Source: Peribacillus simplex (GTDB taxonomy: Bacteria; Bacillota; Bacilli; Bacillales; DSM-1321). From it: DNA of 64,000 nucleotides. This document shows, piece after piece, positions 11,617 to 24,876 of the stretch. A model generated the notes under the pieces. That model was given only the letters and a program-made list of their open reading frames with translations. It had not been told where the DNA came from and did no database searches. The number at the start of each line of letters is the position of its first letter. Position 1 is the stretch's first letter. Made by a program: the position numbers and the translations under genes. The stretch spans positions 12,501 to 76,500 of the forward strand of contig NZ_CP126106.1 in the NCBI RefSeq assembly GCF_030123325.1. Direction: 5' to 3'.

Positions 11617-12123
11617 ATGAAGGATGATGTTTATTACATGAATTTAGCCTTAAAGGAAGCAAAAAAGGCGCAGATGTTGAATGAAGTGCCGATTGGCGCT
11701 TTAATCGTAATAGATGATCAAGTTATTTCGACAGGGCATAACCTGAGGGAAACTGAACAGAATGCGACGGCACATGCGGAGCTACTTGCGATCAATGAGG
11801 CTTGCAAGGAACTTGGCAGTTGGCGCCTTGAAAATGCGACATTATATGTAACGCTGGAACCTTGTCCCATGTGTGCAGGGGCCATCTTGCAATCAAGGGT
11901 AAAAAGGGTTGTTTTTGGAGCGCATGATCCTAAGGCTGGGTGTGCAGGGACATTCATGGATTTACTTCGTGATGAACGCTTTAACCATCAATGTGATGTA
12001 ACAAGCGGTGTATTAGGGGAAGAGTGCGGCTGGATATTGACTTCTTTTTTTAAAGAGCTTAGGGATAGAAAGAAAACTTTGAAAAGAGAGCAAGCACTCA
12101 AGATTGCCGAAGAAAATGAATAG
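11617..12123 (+). CDS. tadA: tRNA-specific adenosine-34 deaminase
   Basis: TadA deaminates A34 to inosine in tRNA-Arg(ACG), letting it read CGN codons. The 168-residue protein has the zinc-dependent deaminase motifs HAE (53-55) and PCPMC (82-86). GAGGGGG precedes the ATG. It lies between divergent yaaI and the SRP RNA gene, the arrangement of B. subtilis. The family is essential in most bacteria. Confidence 0.96.
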   Translation: MKDDVYYMNLALKEAKKAQMLNEVPIGALIVIDDQVISTGHNLRETEQNATAHAELLAINEACKELGSWRLENATLYVTLEPCPMCAGAILQSRVKRVVFGAHDPKAGCAGTFMDLLRDERFNHQCDVTSGVLGEECGWILTSFFKELRDRKKTLKREQALKIAEENE

Positions 12124-12194
12124 GGGAAAACGAATGTTGAAAAAAGGTTTGCTTCGTTTGATAAATTTGGAATCAAACTGTTCATGAACAACAC

Positions 12195-12223
12195 TTGCGT
12201 TTTTTTTGTTACCTTAGTATAAT
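12195..12223 (+). promoter_or_regulatory. Promoter of the SRP RNA gene
   Basis: TTGCGT (12195-12200) and a perfect TATAAT (12218-12223) are separated by 17 bp. Transcription would begin about 30 nt before the mature RNA, consistent with a processed precursor. Confidence 0.8.
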
Positions 12224-12262
12224 GAATTATGCGTCGACGTGACGCTATGAATTTGGTATTAC

Positions 12263-12535
12263 TTTTGCCGTGCTAGACGGGGAGGTAGCGGTGCCCTGTA
12301 CTCGCAATCCGCTCTAGCGAGGTTGAATCCCTTCTCGAGGTTAGCATTCTGTAGGGCCTGCCTTAAGTAAGTGGTGTTGACGCCCGGGTCCTGCGCAATG
12401 GGACTCTATGAACCATGTCAGGTCCGGAAGGAAGCAGCATTAAGTGGAAGTTCTCATGTGCCGCAGGGTTGCCTGGGTCGAGCTAACTGCTTAAGTAACG
12501 CTTATGGTTGCTAATCGACAGAAGGTGCACGGCAG
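12263..12535 (+). ncRNA. scr: Signal recognition particle RNA (large Bacillus type, scRNA)
   Basis: The RNA of about 271 nt contains the Alu-domain start GTGCTAGACGGGGAGGTAGC, the SRP54-binding apical hairpin with GTCAGGTCCGGAAGGAAGCAGC (12418-12439), and the closing strand ending GAAGGTGCACGGCA. It scaffolds Ffh for co-translational membrane targeting. The ends are placed by similarity to B. subtilis scRNA. It lies between tadA and dnaX as expected. Confidence 0.96.
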
Positions 12536-12552
12536 TTATTTTACATAAACAA

Positions 12553-12586
12553 AAAACTCATTCGTATCGGGTGGGTTTTTTTTTAT
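12553..12586 (+). terminator. Terminator of the SRP RNA
   Basis: AAAACTCATT pairs with GGTGGGTTTT using several G-U pairs and is followed by a long T-run. Confidence 0.75.
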
Positions 12587-12715
12587 GCCAAGAAGGTGAA
12601 GTGCTTGGCATTTTTGAAAAAAATGAGGCAATGATGAAATTTCTTTTTAGACTTTGAAATAAAGGAAATCAGTAATGTATAATAAACAAGATGGAGAAAA
12701 GAAGGAGGGATTTCC

Positions 12716-14404
12716 GTGGGGTATCAAGCATTATACCGGGTATGGCGGCCACAACAATTCATTGATGTAGTCGGGCAGGAACATGTAACGAAAACGTTGC
12801 AGAATGCCTTGGTCGGGCAGAAGGTTTCGCATGCCTATTTATTTTCCGGTCCACGTGGAACAGGGAAAACAAGTGCTGCCAAAATTCTAGCAAAAGCAGT
12901 GAATTGTGAGCATGCCCCGACAAGTGAGCCCTGTAACGAATGTGCTACCTGCCGCGGAATCACCGATGGCTCCATATCAGATGTTATAGAAATTGATGCA
13001 GCATCCAATAATGGTGTCGAGGAAATCCGTGACATTCGTGACAAGGTCAAATATGCACCTAACGCGGTTACATATAAAGTTTACATCATTGATGAGGTAC
13101 ATATGCTTTCACAAGGGGCTTTCAATGCGCTTTTAAAGACATTGGAAGAGCCTCCGAAGCACGTGATTTTTATATTGGCGACGACTGAACCTCATAAGAT
13201 TCCACTAACAATCATTTCCCGTTGCCAAAGGTTTGATTTTAAAAGGATCCAGCCTCAAGATATAGTTGGCAGGATGTCACAAATCATTGCAGAAACAGGT
13301 GTTTCCTGTGATGAACAGGCCCTGCATATCATTGCGAGGGCAGCCGAAGGCGGGATGCGAGATGCACTAAGCCTTCTTGATCAAGCGATATCCTTCAGTT
13401 CGGAGACGGTTTCTGTGGAAGATGCATTGACTGTCACCGGTTCTGTGTCACAGGCATTTTTAAGCCGGCTGGCAAAAGCTATATATGATAAAGAAGTAGC
13501 GGTGGCGCTTGAAGTCCTTGAACAATTGCTGGCCATGGGGAAAGATCCGGCTAGGTTCATAGAAGACATGATTTATTATTTCCGTGACATGCTTTTGTAT
13601 CAAACGGCACCGGCACTGGCGGAATCCTTCGAGCGTGTTTTGATTGATCCCCAATTTAAGGAATTGGCAGAAGTAATCTCTTCTGAATCGATTTACTCCA
13701 TCATTGAAAGCTTCAATCAAACACAGCAGGATATGAAATGGACAAATCATCCAAGGATTTTCCTTGAAGTGGCTCTTGTGAAGTTATGTAATGAGCAAAG
13801 GCCAAATCAAAGTGATAACGGGCAGCTCCAACAGTTGCAGCAGAAAATAGAAGATTTAGAGAAGAAATTACTCGAAATGCAGAAAAACGGCATTCCGGCG
13901 GCCATGACGGAAAAACCTGCAGAGCAGGCTAAGGCGCAAAGGGCCGTTAAAAAGGCGTATAAAGCTCCTGCTGGAAAGATCAATCAAGTATTGAAACAAG
14001 CTACGAAGCCAAATCTTAATGCTGTGAAAAGTAAGTGGGGGGAAGTGCTTGAACAGTTAGGTCAGCAAAACCAAAAGTCATTGGCAGCTTTATTGACGGA
14101 GGCAGAACCTGTTGCTGCGTCTACTGAAGCTTTTGTGGTAAAATTCAAATATGATATTCATTGTCAAATGGCAATGGAAAATAACCGTTTCGTGGAAGTA
14201 ATAGCCTCGATCATGCAGCAATTGACCGGACGCCGAATGGAGATAGCTGGAGTTCCGGAGAGCCAGTGGCAAAGGTTGCGGGAGGATTTCATATCGACAC
14301 AGCAGTTCGACGGTCCAGAAGAAACGGAATCAAAAGAAGAAGACCCCTTTATAGCAGAGGCTAGAAAATTAGTCGGCGATGATTTACTTGAAATTAAAGA
14401 ATAA
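12716..14404 (+). CDS. dnaX: DNA polymerase III subunits gamma/tau
   Basis: DnaX is the ATPase of the clamp loader and couples polymerases through its tau part. The 562-residue protein has Walker A GPRGTGKT (45-52), a zinc module with Cys64, 73, 76 and 79, and DEVH as Walker B. A lysine-rich linker and C-terminal tau domain follow. Translation starts at GTG 12716, 5 nt after GAAGGAGGGA. It begins the dnaX-ebfC-recR-yaaL cluster. I see no frameshift signal for a shorter gamma form. Confidence 0.98.
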   Translation: MGYQALYRVWRPQQFIDVVGQEHVTKTLQNALVGQKVSHAYLFSGPRGTGKTSAAKILAKAVNCEHAPTSEPCNECATCRGITDGSISDVIEIDAASNNGVEEIRDIRDKVKYAPNAVTYKVYIIDEVHMLSQGAFNALLKTLEEPPKHVIFILATTEPHKIPLTIISRCQRFDFKRIQPQDIVGRMSQIIAETGVSCDEQALHIIARAAEGGMRDALSLLDQAISFSSETVSVEDALTVTGSVSQAFLSRLAKAIYDKEVAVALEVLEQLLAMGKDPARFIEDMIYYFRDMLLYQTAPALAESFERVLIDPQFKELAEVISSESIYSIIESFNQTQQDMKWTNHPRIFLEVALVKLCNEQRPNQSDNGQLQQLQQKIEDLEKKLLEMQKNGIPAAMTEKPAEQAKAQRAVKKAYKAPAGKINQVLKQATKPNLNAVKSKWGEVLEQLGQQNQKSLAALLTEAEPVAASTEAFVVKFKYDIHCQMAMENNRFVEVIASIMQQLTGRRMEIAGVPESQWQRLREDFISTQQFDGPEETESKEEDPFIAEARKLVGDDLLEIKE

Positions 14405-14419
14405 TTGGAGGTAAGAAGA

Positions 14420-14743
14420 ATGGGTATGCGCGGCGGTAATATGCAGAACATGATGAAACAAATGCAAAAGATGCAAAAGAAGATGGCAGAGGCACAAGAA
14501 GAATTAGGTGAAAAAAAGGTCGAAGGAACTGCTGGCGGCGGAATGGTGACGGTCATCGTGACTGGACATAAAGAAATAGTCGATGTAGTCATCAAACCGG
14601 AAGTTGTCGATCCGGATGATATCGATATGCTTCAGGATTTAGTGCTGGCTGCGACTAATGATGCTTTGAAAAAGGCGGAAGAACTGACAAACCAAACGAT
14701 GGGACAATTCACTAAGGGAATGAACCTTCCGGGTATGTTTTAA
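14420..14743 (+). CDS. ebfC: YbaB/EbfC family nucleoid-associated protein (YaaK)
   Basis: The 107-residue protein, the same length as B. subtilis YaaK, forms a tweezer-like DNA-binding dimer in this family. The N-terminal Met-rich helix (MRGGNMQNMMKQMQKMQKKM) and the GTAGGGMVTV strand are characteristic. The start is ATG 14420, 7 nt after GGAGGT; an in-frame codon right after the dnaX stop lacks a site. It lies between dnaX and recR, its usual place. Confidence 0.95.
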   Translation: MGMRGGNMQNMMKQMQKMQKKMAEAQEELGEKKVEGTAGGGMVTVIVTGHKEIVDVVIKPEVVDPDDIDMLQDLVLAATNDALKKAEELTNQTMGQFTKGMNLPGMF

Positions 14744-14750
14744 GCAAGTT

Positions 14751-14788
14751 CAAAAGAAACTTCCTTTTAGGGGGTTTCTTTTGAAATT
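14751..14788 (+). terminator. Hairpin between ebfC and recR (possible weak terminator)
   Basis: CAAAAGAAAC and GTTTCTTTTG form a perfect 10-bp stem followed by AAATTTTT. It could reduce read-through into recR or merely protect the mRNA. Confidence 0.4.
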
Positions 14789-14803
14789 TTTAGGAGGAAT
14801 TCG

Positions 14804-15400
14804 ATGCATTATCCAGAACCAATTTCCAAGCTCATTGACAGTTTTATGAAATTGCCGGGGATTGGTCCTAAAACGGCTGCTCGATTAGCCTTTCATGTAC
14901 TAGGCATGAAGGAAGATACTGTTTTGGATTTTGCAAAAGCACTTGTAAATGCTAAGCGGAATCTTATGTATTGCTCAGTCTGTGGTCATATTACAGATCA
15001 AGATCCCTGTTATATCTGCGAGGATCAAAAGAGGGACAGAAGTTTGATTTGTGTGGTTCAGGACCCGAAAGATGTAATAGCTATGGAAAAGATGAGAGAG
15101 TTCAATGGTTTATACCATGTCCTGCATGGCAGTATTTCCCCGATGGACGGAATCGGTCCGGAAGATATAAATATTCCTGATTTATTAAAGCGCCTGCAAG
15201 ATGAAACAGTGCTGGAGGTAATTTTGGCTACTAATCCTAACATTGAAGGTGAAGCGACAGCCATGTATATTTCGCGGCTGCTTAGACCATCAGGCATCAA
15301 AGTGACCCGAATTGCCCACGGACTTCCTGTTGGCGGAGATTTGGAGTATGCGGATGAAGTGACGCTATCAAAAGCAATAGAAGGAAGAAGAGAAATATAA
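14804..15400 (+). CDS. recR: Recombination mediator RecR
   Basis: RecR acts with RecO/RecF to load RecA on gapped DNA. The 198-residue protein has the helix-hairpin-helix LPGIGPKTAARL (17-28), a C4 zinc finger (Cys57, 60, 69, 72), a Toprim core (CVVQDPKDVIAME) and the C-terminal GLPVGGDLEYADEVTL motif. AGGAGG precedes the ATG by 6 nt. Length and neighbours are standard for Bacillus. Confidence 0.98.
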   Translation: MHYPEPISKLIDSFMKLPGIGPKTAARLAFHVLGMKEDTVLDFAKALVNAKRNLMYCSVCGHITDQDPCYICEDQKRDRSLICVVQDPKDVIAMEKMREFNGLYHVLHGSISPMDGIGPEDINIPDLLKRLQDETVLEVILATNPNIEGEATAMYISRLLRPSGIKVTRIAHGLPVGGDLEYADEVTLSKAIEGRREI

Positions 15401-15420
15401 GATAGCTGGGAGGACTTCAC

Positions 15421-15639
15421 TTGTTCTTTCGTAAAAAAAAGAAACTTCGGAATGAATTCAATGATTCATTGATTGAAGAGCTTGAACATTTGAAATGGAA
15501 TTGGCATAATCAAAAATCATTACTTGAAAAAAGCGTTGATCCATCTGAGGAAGTAATCGCCCAAACGAGACTGGCGGAAGTGAAATATTTTTACTTATTC
15601 AGGGAAGTTAAAAGAAGGAATGTCCGCTTAAAAAGATGA
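15421..15639 (+). CDS. yaaL: YaaL family protein (DUF2508), unknown function
   Basis: This 72-residue charged protein is predicted to be largely helical (RKKKKLRNEF at the start, many Glu/Lys). Translation starts at TTG 15421 after GGGAGGA, 21 nt downstream of recR. It sits between recR and bofA, the place of B. subtilis yaaL. A terminator follows, so it probably ends the dnaX operon. No biochemical role is visible. Confidence 0.88.
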   Translation: MFFRKKKKLRNEFNDSLIEELEHLKWNWHNQKSLLEKSVDPSEEVIAQTRLAEVKYFYLFREVKRRNVRLKR

Positions 15640-15644
15640 TAGGG

Positions 15645-15687
15645 AAATGGCTGTGAAGGATTGCTGATCCTCATGGCCATTTTTTTC
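15645..15687 (+). terminator. Intrinsic terminator after yaaL
   Basis: AAATGGC...AGGAT pairs with ATCCT...GCCATTT, followed by TTTTTTT. It closes the dnaX-recR-yaaL unit. Confidence 0.85.
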
Positions 15688-15748
15688 GGTTCTTAATCCA
15701 TCGATTTCTTCATATAAGTGTAGTACAAGCTTGCGGGGAGGAATGAGT

Positions 15749-16012
15749 TTGGAACCAGTTGTCTTTGTTGCCGTAATTGGCGGCCTGATTTTAATGCTCC
15801 TCATTATCGGGGCGCCATTAAGACCTGTCCGGTTTATAGGGCAGGGGATTATAAAGGTCATTATCGGTGCAGCATTTTTGTTCTTTTTGAATACACTTGG
15901 GAATCAAGCGGGCATTCATGTACCCATCAACCCCGTTACCTCGGCAGTCGCCGGCCTGCTTGGAATACCGGGGGTTGCCGCTTTGGCGGCCATTGGTTAT
16001 TGGATCATTTAA
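15749..16012 (+). CDS. bofA: Inhibitor of pro-sigma-K processing BofA
   Basis: BofA holds the intramembrane protease SpoIVFB inactive in the outer forespore membrane, timing sigma-K activation during sporulation. I choose TTG 15749, giving MEPVVFV and 87 residues, the length of B. subtilis BofA. GGGGAGGA (15734-15741) sits 7 nt before this TTG, whereas the in-frame ATG at 15743 lies only 1 nt from it. There are two hydrophobic segments and a conserved tail GIHVPINPVTSAVAGLLGIP. It lies immediately upstream of an rRNA operon, as in B. subtilis. Confidence 0.93.
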   Translation: MEPVVFVAVIGGLILMLLIIGAPLRPVRFIGQGIIKVIIGAAFLFFLNTLGNQAGIHVPINPVTSAVAGLLGIPGVAALAAIGYWII

Positions 16013-16040
16013 AGGATATTGCGTCGAAGTCATTCTTATG

Positions 16041-16071
16041 AAAACCCCATGGATATCTCCTTGGGGTTTTT
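16041..16071 (+). terminator. Intrinsic terminator after bofA
   Basis: AAAACCCCA and TGGGGTTTT form a perfect stem followed by T residues, insulating bofA from the rRNA promoters. Confidence 0.85.
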
Positions 16072-16110
16072 ATCATGTTATAGTTTTTTTAAAAAAAACT
16101 AATTAAACGA

Positions 16111-16139
16111 TTGACGATAACCCTTCAACCTGATAATAT
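16111..16139 (+). promoter_or_regulatory. rRNA operon promoter P1
   Basis: TTGACG (16111-16116) and TAATAT (16134-16139) are spaced by 17 bp. This is the upstream member of a tandem pair before the 16S gene. Confidence 0.75.
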
Positions 16140-16203
16140 ATTAGGAGTCGCCAATAACGACATCGTCAGTTGCTCAATCGAAAAAAACAAATTGAAATAA
16201 TTG

Positions 16204-16232
16204 TTGACATTAGGTTGAGTAAGTGATAAGAT
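16204..16232 (+). promoter_or_regulatory. rRNA operon promoter P2
   Basis: TTGACA (16204-16209) and TAAGAT (16227-16232) are spaced by 17 bp. A boxA-like leader GCTCTTTGAAAACTGAACAA follows at about 16267-16286. Confidence 0.8.
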
Positions 16233-16355
16233 AATAAAGTCGCTTACGAAGTAACGACAAAAAATCGCTCTTTGAAAACTGAACAAAACAAAGCGCCAAC
16301 GTTAAATTTTAAGTGAGCACACACTATCAAAAAAGCAAATGAGCAAGTCAAACAT

Positions 16356-17913
<1,558 letters not shown>

Positions 17914-18022
17914 ATAATTACGAGGCGCTTTTGTTTTGTTCAGTTTTGAATGAGTGATTCATTCAATTAAATAGCAATCCCGCGATAAGCTTGGGAAGCA
18001 GAAGCTTATTATTTATGTGAAT

Positions 18023-18099
<77 letters not shown>

Positions 18100-18115
18100 T
18101 TCCATTTCCCAAAAC

Positions 18116-18191
18116 GGGGCCTTAGCTCAGCTGGGAGAGCGCCTGCCTTGCACGCAGGAGGTCAGCGGTTCGATCCCGCTAGGCTCCACCA
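18116..18191 (+). tRNA. tRNA-Ala (TGC)
   Basis: The 76-nt spacer tRNA has anticodon TGC and an encoded CCA. It is identical to the copy at 55-130. Confidence 0.98.
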
Positions 18192-18295
18192 ATGAAACAA
18201 TCACGTTGTGATTGGGACAGCTTGTTCCTTGAAAACTAGATAATAGATAGAAGGCAATTAATTTTTTTCAAAGCATCTGTAAGATCTTTTTTAAC

Positions 18296-21224
<2,929 letters not shown>

Positions 21225-21291
21225 CAACGCTTTTTAAAAAATGAAATACCTTCTTATTATCTAGTTTTGAAGGAACAACGTTCCTTACATG

Positions 21292-21407
<116 letters not shown>

Positions 21408-21417
21408 CATTTAGAAA

Positions 21418-21443
21418 GATCAGCCATCCGGCTGGTCTTTTTT
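21418..21443 (+). terminator. Terminator of the second rRNA operon
   Basis: This is the same GATCAGCC-ATCC-GGCTGGTC stem and T-run as at 3357-3382. Confidence 0.85.
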
Positions 21444-21581
21444 TGCATAATGCAAAGGAAAATCATTGGATATAAAGGGATTATCAATTAAGGAAACTTT
21501 TATAAAGACATACACGTATTGAAATTCCCCATCATACATTGTTAAAAGCATCCCGGGTTCTCTTAAACTATTTAAATTCAT

Positions 21582-21610
21582 GTATGCGAACAATGGTTTT
21601 TGGGGAGAAT
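21582..21610 (+). promoter_or_regulatory. Sigma-F type promoter of csfB
   Basis: GTATG (21582-21586) resembles the -35 GYATA and GGGGAGAAT (21602-21610) matches the -10 GGNNANAAT, with a 15-bp spacer. B. subtilis csfB is transcribed by sigma-F. The predicted start near 21617 places GGAGGTGG (21619-21626) at the very 5' end of the mRNA. Confidence 0.7.
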
Positions 21611-21628
21611 GCAGGTATGGAGGTGGAG

Positions 21629-21835
21629 ATGTTGGGGACAACAACAACCAAAACAACGGCAGGGGAAACGTGCGCGGTTTGTGAACAAATAAAAGGGATG
21701 GGAATACATCTATATACGACTTTTATTTGTGAGGAATGCGAAAGGGATATGATTGGCACGGATACGAACGATCCCAAGTACCAATATTACTTAAAGCAAT
21801 TAAGAAAAATCACTAATCCTGAAATATTATCATGA
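21629..21835 (+). CDS. csfB: Anti-sigma factor Gin (CsfB)
   Basis: CsfB/Gin binds and inhibits sigma-G (and sigma-E) in the forespore. The protein carries the family zinc-binding pattern CAVCEQIK...GIHLYTTFICEEC and ends in DPKYQYYLKQLRKI. The start is ATG 21629 (or TTG 21632), just after GGAGGTGG; that gives 68 residues, against about 64 in B. subtilis. ATG 21617 and longer forms fall at or before the predicted sigma-F transcription start. It sits right after an rRNA operon, as in B. subtilis, but xpaC and yaaN do not follow. Confidence 0.9.
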   Translation: MLGTTTTKTTAGETCAVCEQIKGMGIHLYTTFICEECERDMIGTDTNDPKYQYYLKQLRKITNPEILS

Positions 21836-21858
21836 AAAAATAGTGTGTGGAAAGTTAA

Positions 21859-21912
21859 AGAGTCAGAGAAAAAAGAAATGATGTGTTTCTTTAATCTCTG
21901 ATTCTTTTTTTG
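21859..21912 (+). terminator. Intrinsic terminator after csfB
   Basis: GAGTCAGAGA pairs with TCTCTGATTC, with inner AAAGAAA/TTTCTTT pairing, followed by a T-run. Confidence 0.8.
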
Positions 21913-22075
21913 GTACTTTAGAAGAATGCTTGGCAACGTGCTCCCATGTTTCTGTATGTTCCCTCCAAACAGACGGTTCGGAGACGCATAATTGCCTTTC
22001 AGTCGACGCAATATGAGATAAAATTGAACTTATTTGATAAAATGAAAAAATACTATGATATGAGGGAAGAGAAAA

Positions 22076-23524
22076 ATGAATCAATCACAGACACCGTTGT
22101 TCGATGCAATGAGTGCTTTTCATAAAAAAAGCCCAATATCTCTGCATGTCCCAGGGCATAAAAATGGATGGGTGTTTAATAAAAAGGGCCAAGCCTTATA
22201 CAACCCCATTCTTGGTATTGATGCCACGGAGATAAGCGGTTTAGATGACCTGCATGCTCCAGAGGGCGCCATTTTACAGTCCGAGCGACTACTCTCTGAC
22301 CTATATGGGGTAAAGCGGAGTTATTTTTTGGTTAATGGGTCCACCGTGGGCAACATTGCCATGATTCTTGCTGCCTGCCGGGAAGGCGATAAGGTCCTTG
22401 TCCAAAGAAACTGCCATAAATCAATTTTACATGGATTGATGTTAGCGAATGTACATCCGATCTTTTTACAACCAGCTTATTATGAGAAATGGAGCATTGC
22501 TGGCGGTGTGGGATCAAAATTAATTGAAGAAGCCTTGAGTGTACATCCAGATGTAAAAGCCATCATTGTGACCTATCCTAATTATTATGGTCTTGGTGAA
22601 GACTTGACGGAAATGGTAGGACTCGCACATCAAAAAGGGATTCCTGTGCTGGTGGACGAGGCACATGGCGCTCATTTTCAGTTAGGAAGTCCGTTTCCAA
22701 AGCCGGCAATTTTGGCAGGGGCGGATGCCGTTGTCCATTCAGCGCATAAAACACTGCCGGCTATGACGATGGGATCATTTCTTCATGTGAATTCATCCTT
22801 GGTTGATGTCGATCAAGTATCATTCTATTTACAAATGCTTCAGTCGAGCAGTCCATCTTACCCAATTATGGGATCGCTCGACTTGGCTAGGGCCTACTTA
22901 GCCGCTTTTACATCAGAAGATAAAATATCCCTTATTGAAAAGATATCAGACTTCAGAGGGGAATTAGGTGCCCTTCAAACAGTAAGGGTCCTGGAGGCGC
23001 CACTAGGCACCTTGGCAGACCCGTTGAAAGTGGTCATTCAATCAACAAATGGTTTAAGCGGGTTTGAATTACAGCAGCTATGTGAAGCCCAAGGCATTTT
23101 TACTGAATTGGCTGATCCTCATAATTTATTAATGATTTTACCCTTATTAAAAATGGGTACCGAATTTCCTTTTCAGGAAATCGTTCAAACCATAAAATGT
23201 GCCACTGAAGACAGAACTGGAAACAAGGAATCAGATCTCGGGGGCCTATGGCCTGATGGAAGGTCAATGACAGGACTTGAAATGCCATACTCCGTCATGA
23301 AGCAAAGTAAATCAAAATCTGTCACATTACGCAATGCAGTGGGTGAAGTATCTGCCGAGATGGTCATTCCTTATCCGCCGGGCATCCCTTTGATTATGTC
23401 CGGGGAAATGATTACTCCTGATCATATATTCAATCTGAGGAGACTGCTGGAACTGGGATCAAGGTTTCATGGTGGTTCCTCCCTTTCAAACGGAGAATTG
23501 ATCGTTTATGAAAGCGGGCATTAA
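22076..23524 (+). CDS. yaaO: Orn/Lys/Arg decarboxylase family PLP enzyme
   Basis: The 482-residue protein belongs to the fold-III basic amino acid decarboxylases, related to SpeA arginine decarboxylase. The PLP lysine is Lys225 in HSAHKTLPAMTMGSF, preceded by VDEAHGAHF. The N-terminus HVPGHKNG and the C-terminal domain with YPPGIPL are typical. It begins 22 bases after a 5'-UTR hairpin-free stretch and sits directly before tmk, like B. subtilis yaaO. Arginine, lysine or ornithine as substrate cannot be decided from the sequence. Confidence 0.9.
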   Translation: MNQSQTPLFDAMSAFHKKSPISLHVPGHKNGWVFNKKGQALYNPILGIDATEISGLDDLHAPEGAILQSERLLSDLYGVKRSYFLVNGSTVGNIAMILAACREGDKVLVQRNCHKSILHGLMLANVHPIFLQPAYYEKWSIAGGVGSKLIEEALSVHPDVKAIIVTYPNYYGLGEDLTEMVGLAHQKGIPVLVDEAHGAHFQLGSPFPKPAILAGADAVVHSAHKTLPAMTMGSFLHVNSSLVDVDQVSFYLQMLQSSSPSYPIMGSLDLARAYLAAFTSEDKISLIEKISDFRGELGALQTVRVLEAPLGTLADPLKVVIQSTNGLSGFELQQLCEAQGIFTELADPHNLLMILPLLKMGTEFPFQEIVQTIKCATEDRTGNKESDLGGLWPDGRSMTGLEMPYSVMKQSKSKSVTLRNAVGEVSAEMVIPYPPGIPLIMSGEMITPDHIFNLRRLLELGSRFHGGSSLSNGELIVYESGH

Positions 23525-23563
23525 AATGATATACTACAAACAAAGAACCTTGGAGGTACATCG

Positions 23564-24205
23564 ATGAAACGTGGTATTTTTATAACAATGGAAGGGCCTG
23601 AGGGTGCCGGGAAAACAACAATTACCCAAATGCTTGGCAAGGCTCTGCAACAAGAAGGCTATCAAGTCCTATTAACGCGTGAGCCAGGGGGAGTTCCCAT
23701 TTCGGAGCAAATTAGGGAAGTGATCCTTAATAAAGATAATACAGCCATGGACTCGAGAACAGAGGCTTTATTATACGCAGCAGCAAGGCGTCAGCATTTA
23801 GTGGAAGTAGTCATGCCTGAGTTGGAACGAGGGGGAATTGTCCTCTGTGACCGATTTATAGATAGCTCGTTAGCCTATCAGGGTCATGCAAGGGGTCTGG
23901 ATATAGAAGAAGTTTATAATATCAATAAATTCGCAATTGGAGATATGATGCCAGATGCCACGTTCTTTTTTGATATCGAACCGGAAGAGGGATTGAGACG
24001 TATCCAGTCCAATGGGGAACGGGAAGTGAACCGTCTGGATCTTGAAGCCCTCGACTTCCATAAAAAAGTTCGTGAGGGGTATCAACTCATTATAAATAGA
24101 TGGAAAGACCGTTTCATTATCGTGGATGCAGGCCGGACAATAGATGAAGTCCTAGAGGAAACGAAAGCCAGCTTGCTGAAATTTTTAGCGAAAGCAGGAA
24201 ACTGA
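23564..24205 (+). CDS. tmk: Thymidylate kinase
   Basis: Tmk phosphorylates dTMP to dTDP. The 213-residue protein has P-loop GPEGAGKTT (11-19), the DR motif in CDRFIDSSLAYQG, and the lid region. TTGGAGG precedes the ATG. It starts the tmk-darA-yaaR-holB-ricT-yabA cluster and lies 39 nt after yaaO. Confidence 0.97.
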   Translation: MKRGIFITMEGPEGAGKTTITQMLGKALQQEGYQVLLTREPGGVPISEQIREVILNKDNTAMDSRTEALLYAAARRQHLVEVVMPELERGGIVLCDRFIDSSLAYQGHARGLDIEEVYNINKFAIGDMMPDATFFFDIEPEEGLRRIQSNGEREVNRLDLEALDFHKKVREGYQLIINRWKDRFIIVDAGRTIDEVLEETKASLLKFLAKAGN

Positions 24206-24306
24206 ATATATAGGTTTCCATATTATTCAACCAATACTATTCCAGACAAGGACTAGTTGCTATAATGGAGTTAGTAAAAATTCAGAGTAACCGGAGGATG
24301 ATGAGA

Positions 24307-24636
24307 ATGAAAATGATCATTGCTGTCGTTCAAGACAAGGATAGTCATCGCCTGCTGAATGAATTAGTGGAAAATAATTTTGGGACGACCAAGCTAGCCA
24401 GCACTGGCGGGTTTTTAAAATCAGGTAATACGACTTTTATGATTGGCACAGAGGATGAACGTGTTGATAAAGCCATCCAGATCATCAAACAGAATTGTCA
24501 GTCACGATCCCAGTTAGTATCACCGGTTTCACCGATGGGCGGGAATGCCGAGTCCTATGTACCTTACCCAGTGGAGATTCAAGTGGGCGGTGCGACCATT
24601 TTTGTTCTGCCGGTTGAAAACTTTTTACAATTTTAA
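24307..24636 (+). CDS. darA: Cyclic di-AMP receptor DarA (PII-like)
   Basis: DarA (YaaQ) is a trimeric PII-like protein that binds c-di-AMP. The 109-residue form starting MKMIIAVVQDKD at ATG 24307 has the length of B. subtilis DarA. It contains TKLASTGGFLKSGNTTF and the glycine-rich loop PMGGNAESYVPYP. GGAGG lies 9 nt upstream; an in-frame ATG at 24298 abuts the site and the longer form is not conserved. It is part of the tmk cluster. Confidence 0.95.
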   Translation: MKMIIAVVQDKDSHRLLNELVENNFGTTKLASTGGFLKSGNTTFMIGTEDERVDKAIQIIKQNCQSRSQLVSPVSPMGGNAESYVPYPVEIQVGGATIFVLPVENFLQF

Positions 24637-24660
24637 CGGTTAGTTTCAGGGAGGTTCATT

Positions 24661-24876
24661 ATGAAAATCAACCATGATATCCCTATTAAGCATAATAAAT
24701 CGCGTCAGGATGCCAAGCAGTTTCAAACCGGAAATGGCAGATTTCAAAAAATGGTCCAGACACAGGATCAAAAGATGCAAATCCAAACATTAAACCGTTT
24801 GATAGGCGATATTGAAGGGTCGGGTCAGCGGTTAGGAAGGTCACGCACTTTTAGGGAATTGGCAAAATATAAGTGA
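24661..24876 (+). pseudogene. yaaR: YaaR (DUF327), N-terminal piece, frameshifted
   Basis: These 71 residues match the first half of the roughly 146-residue YaaR protein (MKINHDIP at the start, LNRLIGDIE, RSRTFRELAKYK at the end). The frame stops at TGA 24874-24876, exactly where B. subtilis continues KFKTLVKRFVKEA. The rest is encoded in another frame at 24873-25094. A 7-nt loss relative to the usual AAG-ACN-YTN-GTG junction would explain it. AGGGAGG precedes the start. Whether this is a true mutation, a functional split gene or a sequence error is open. Confidence 0.8.
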
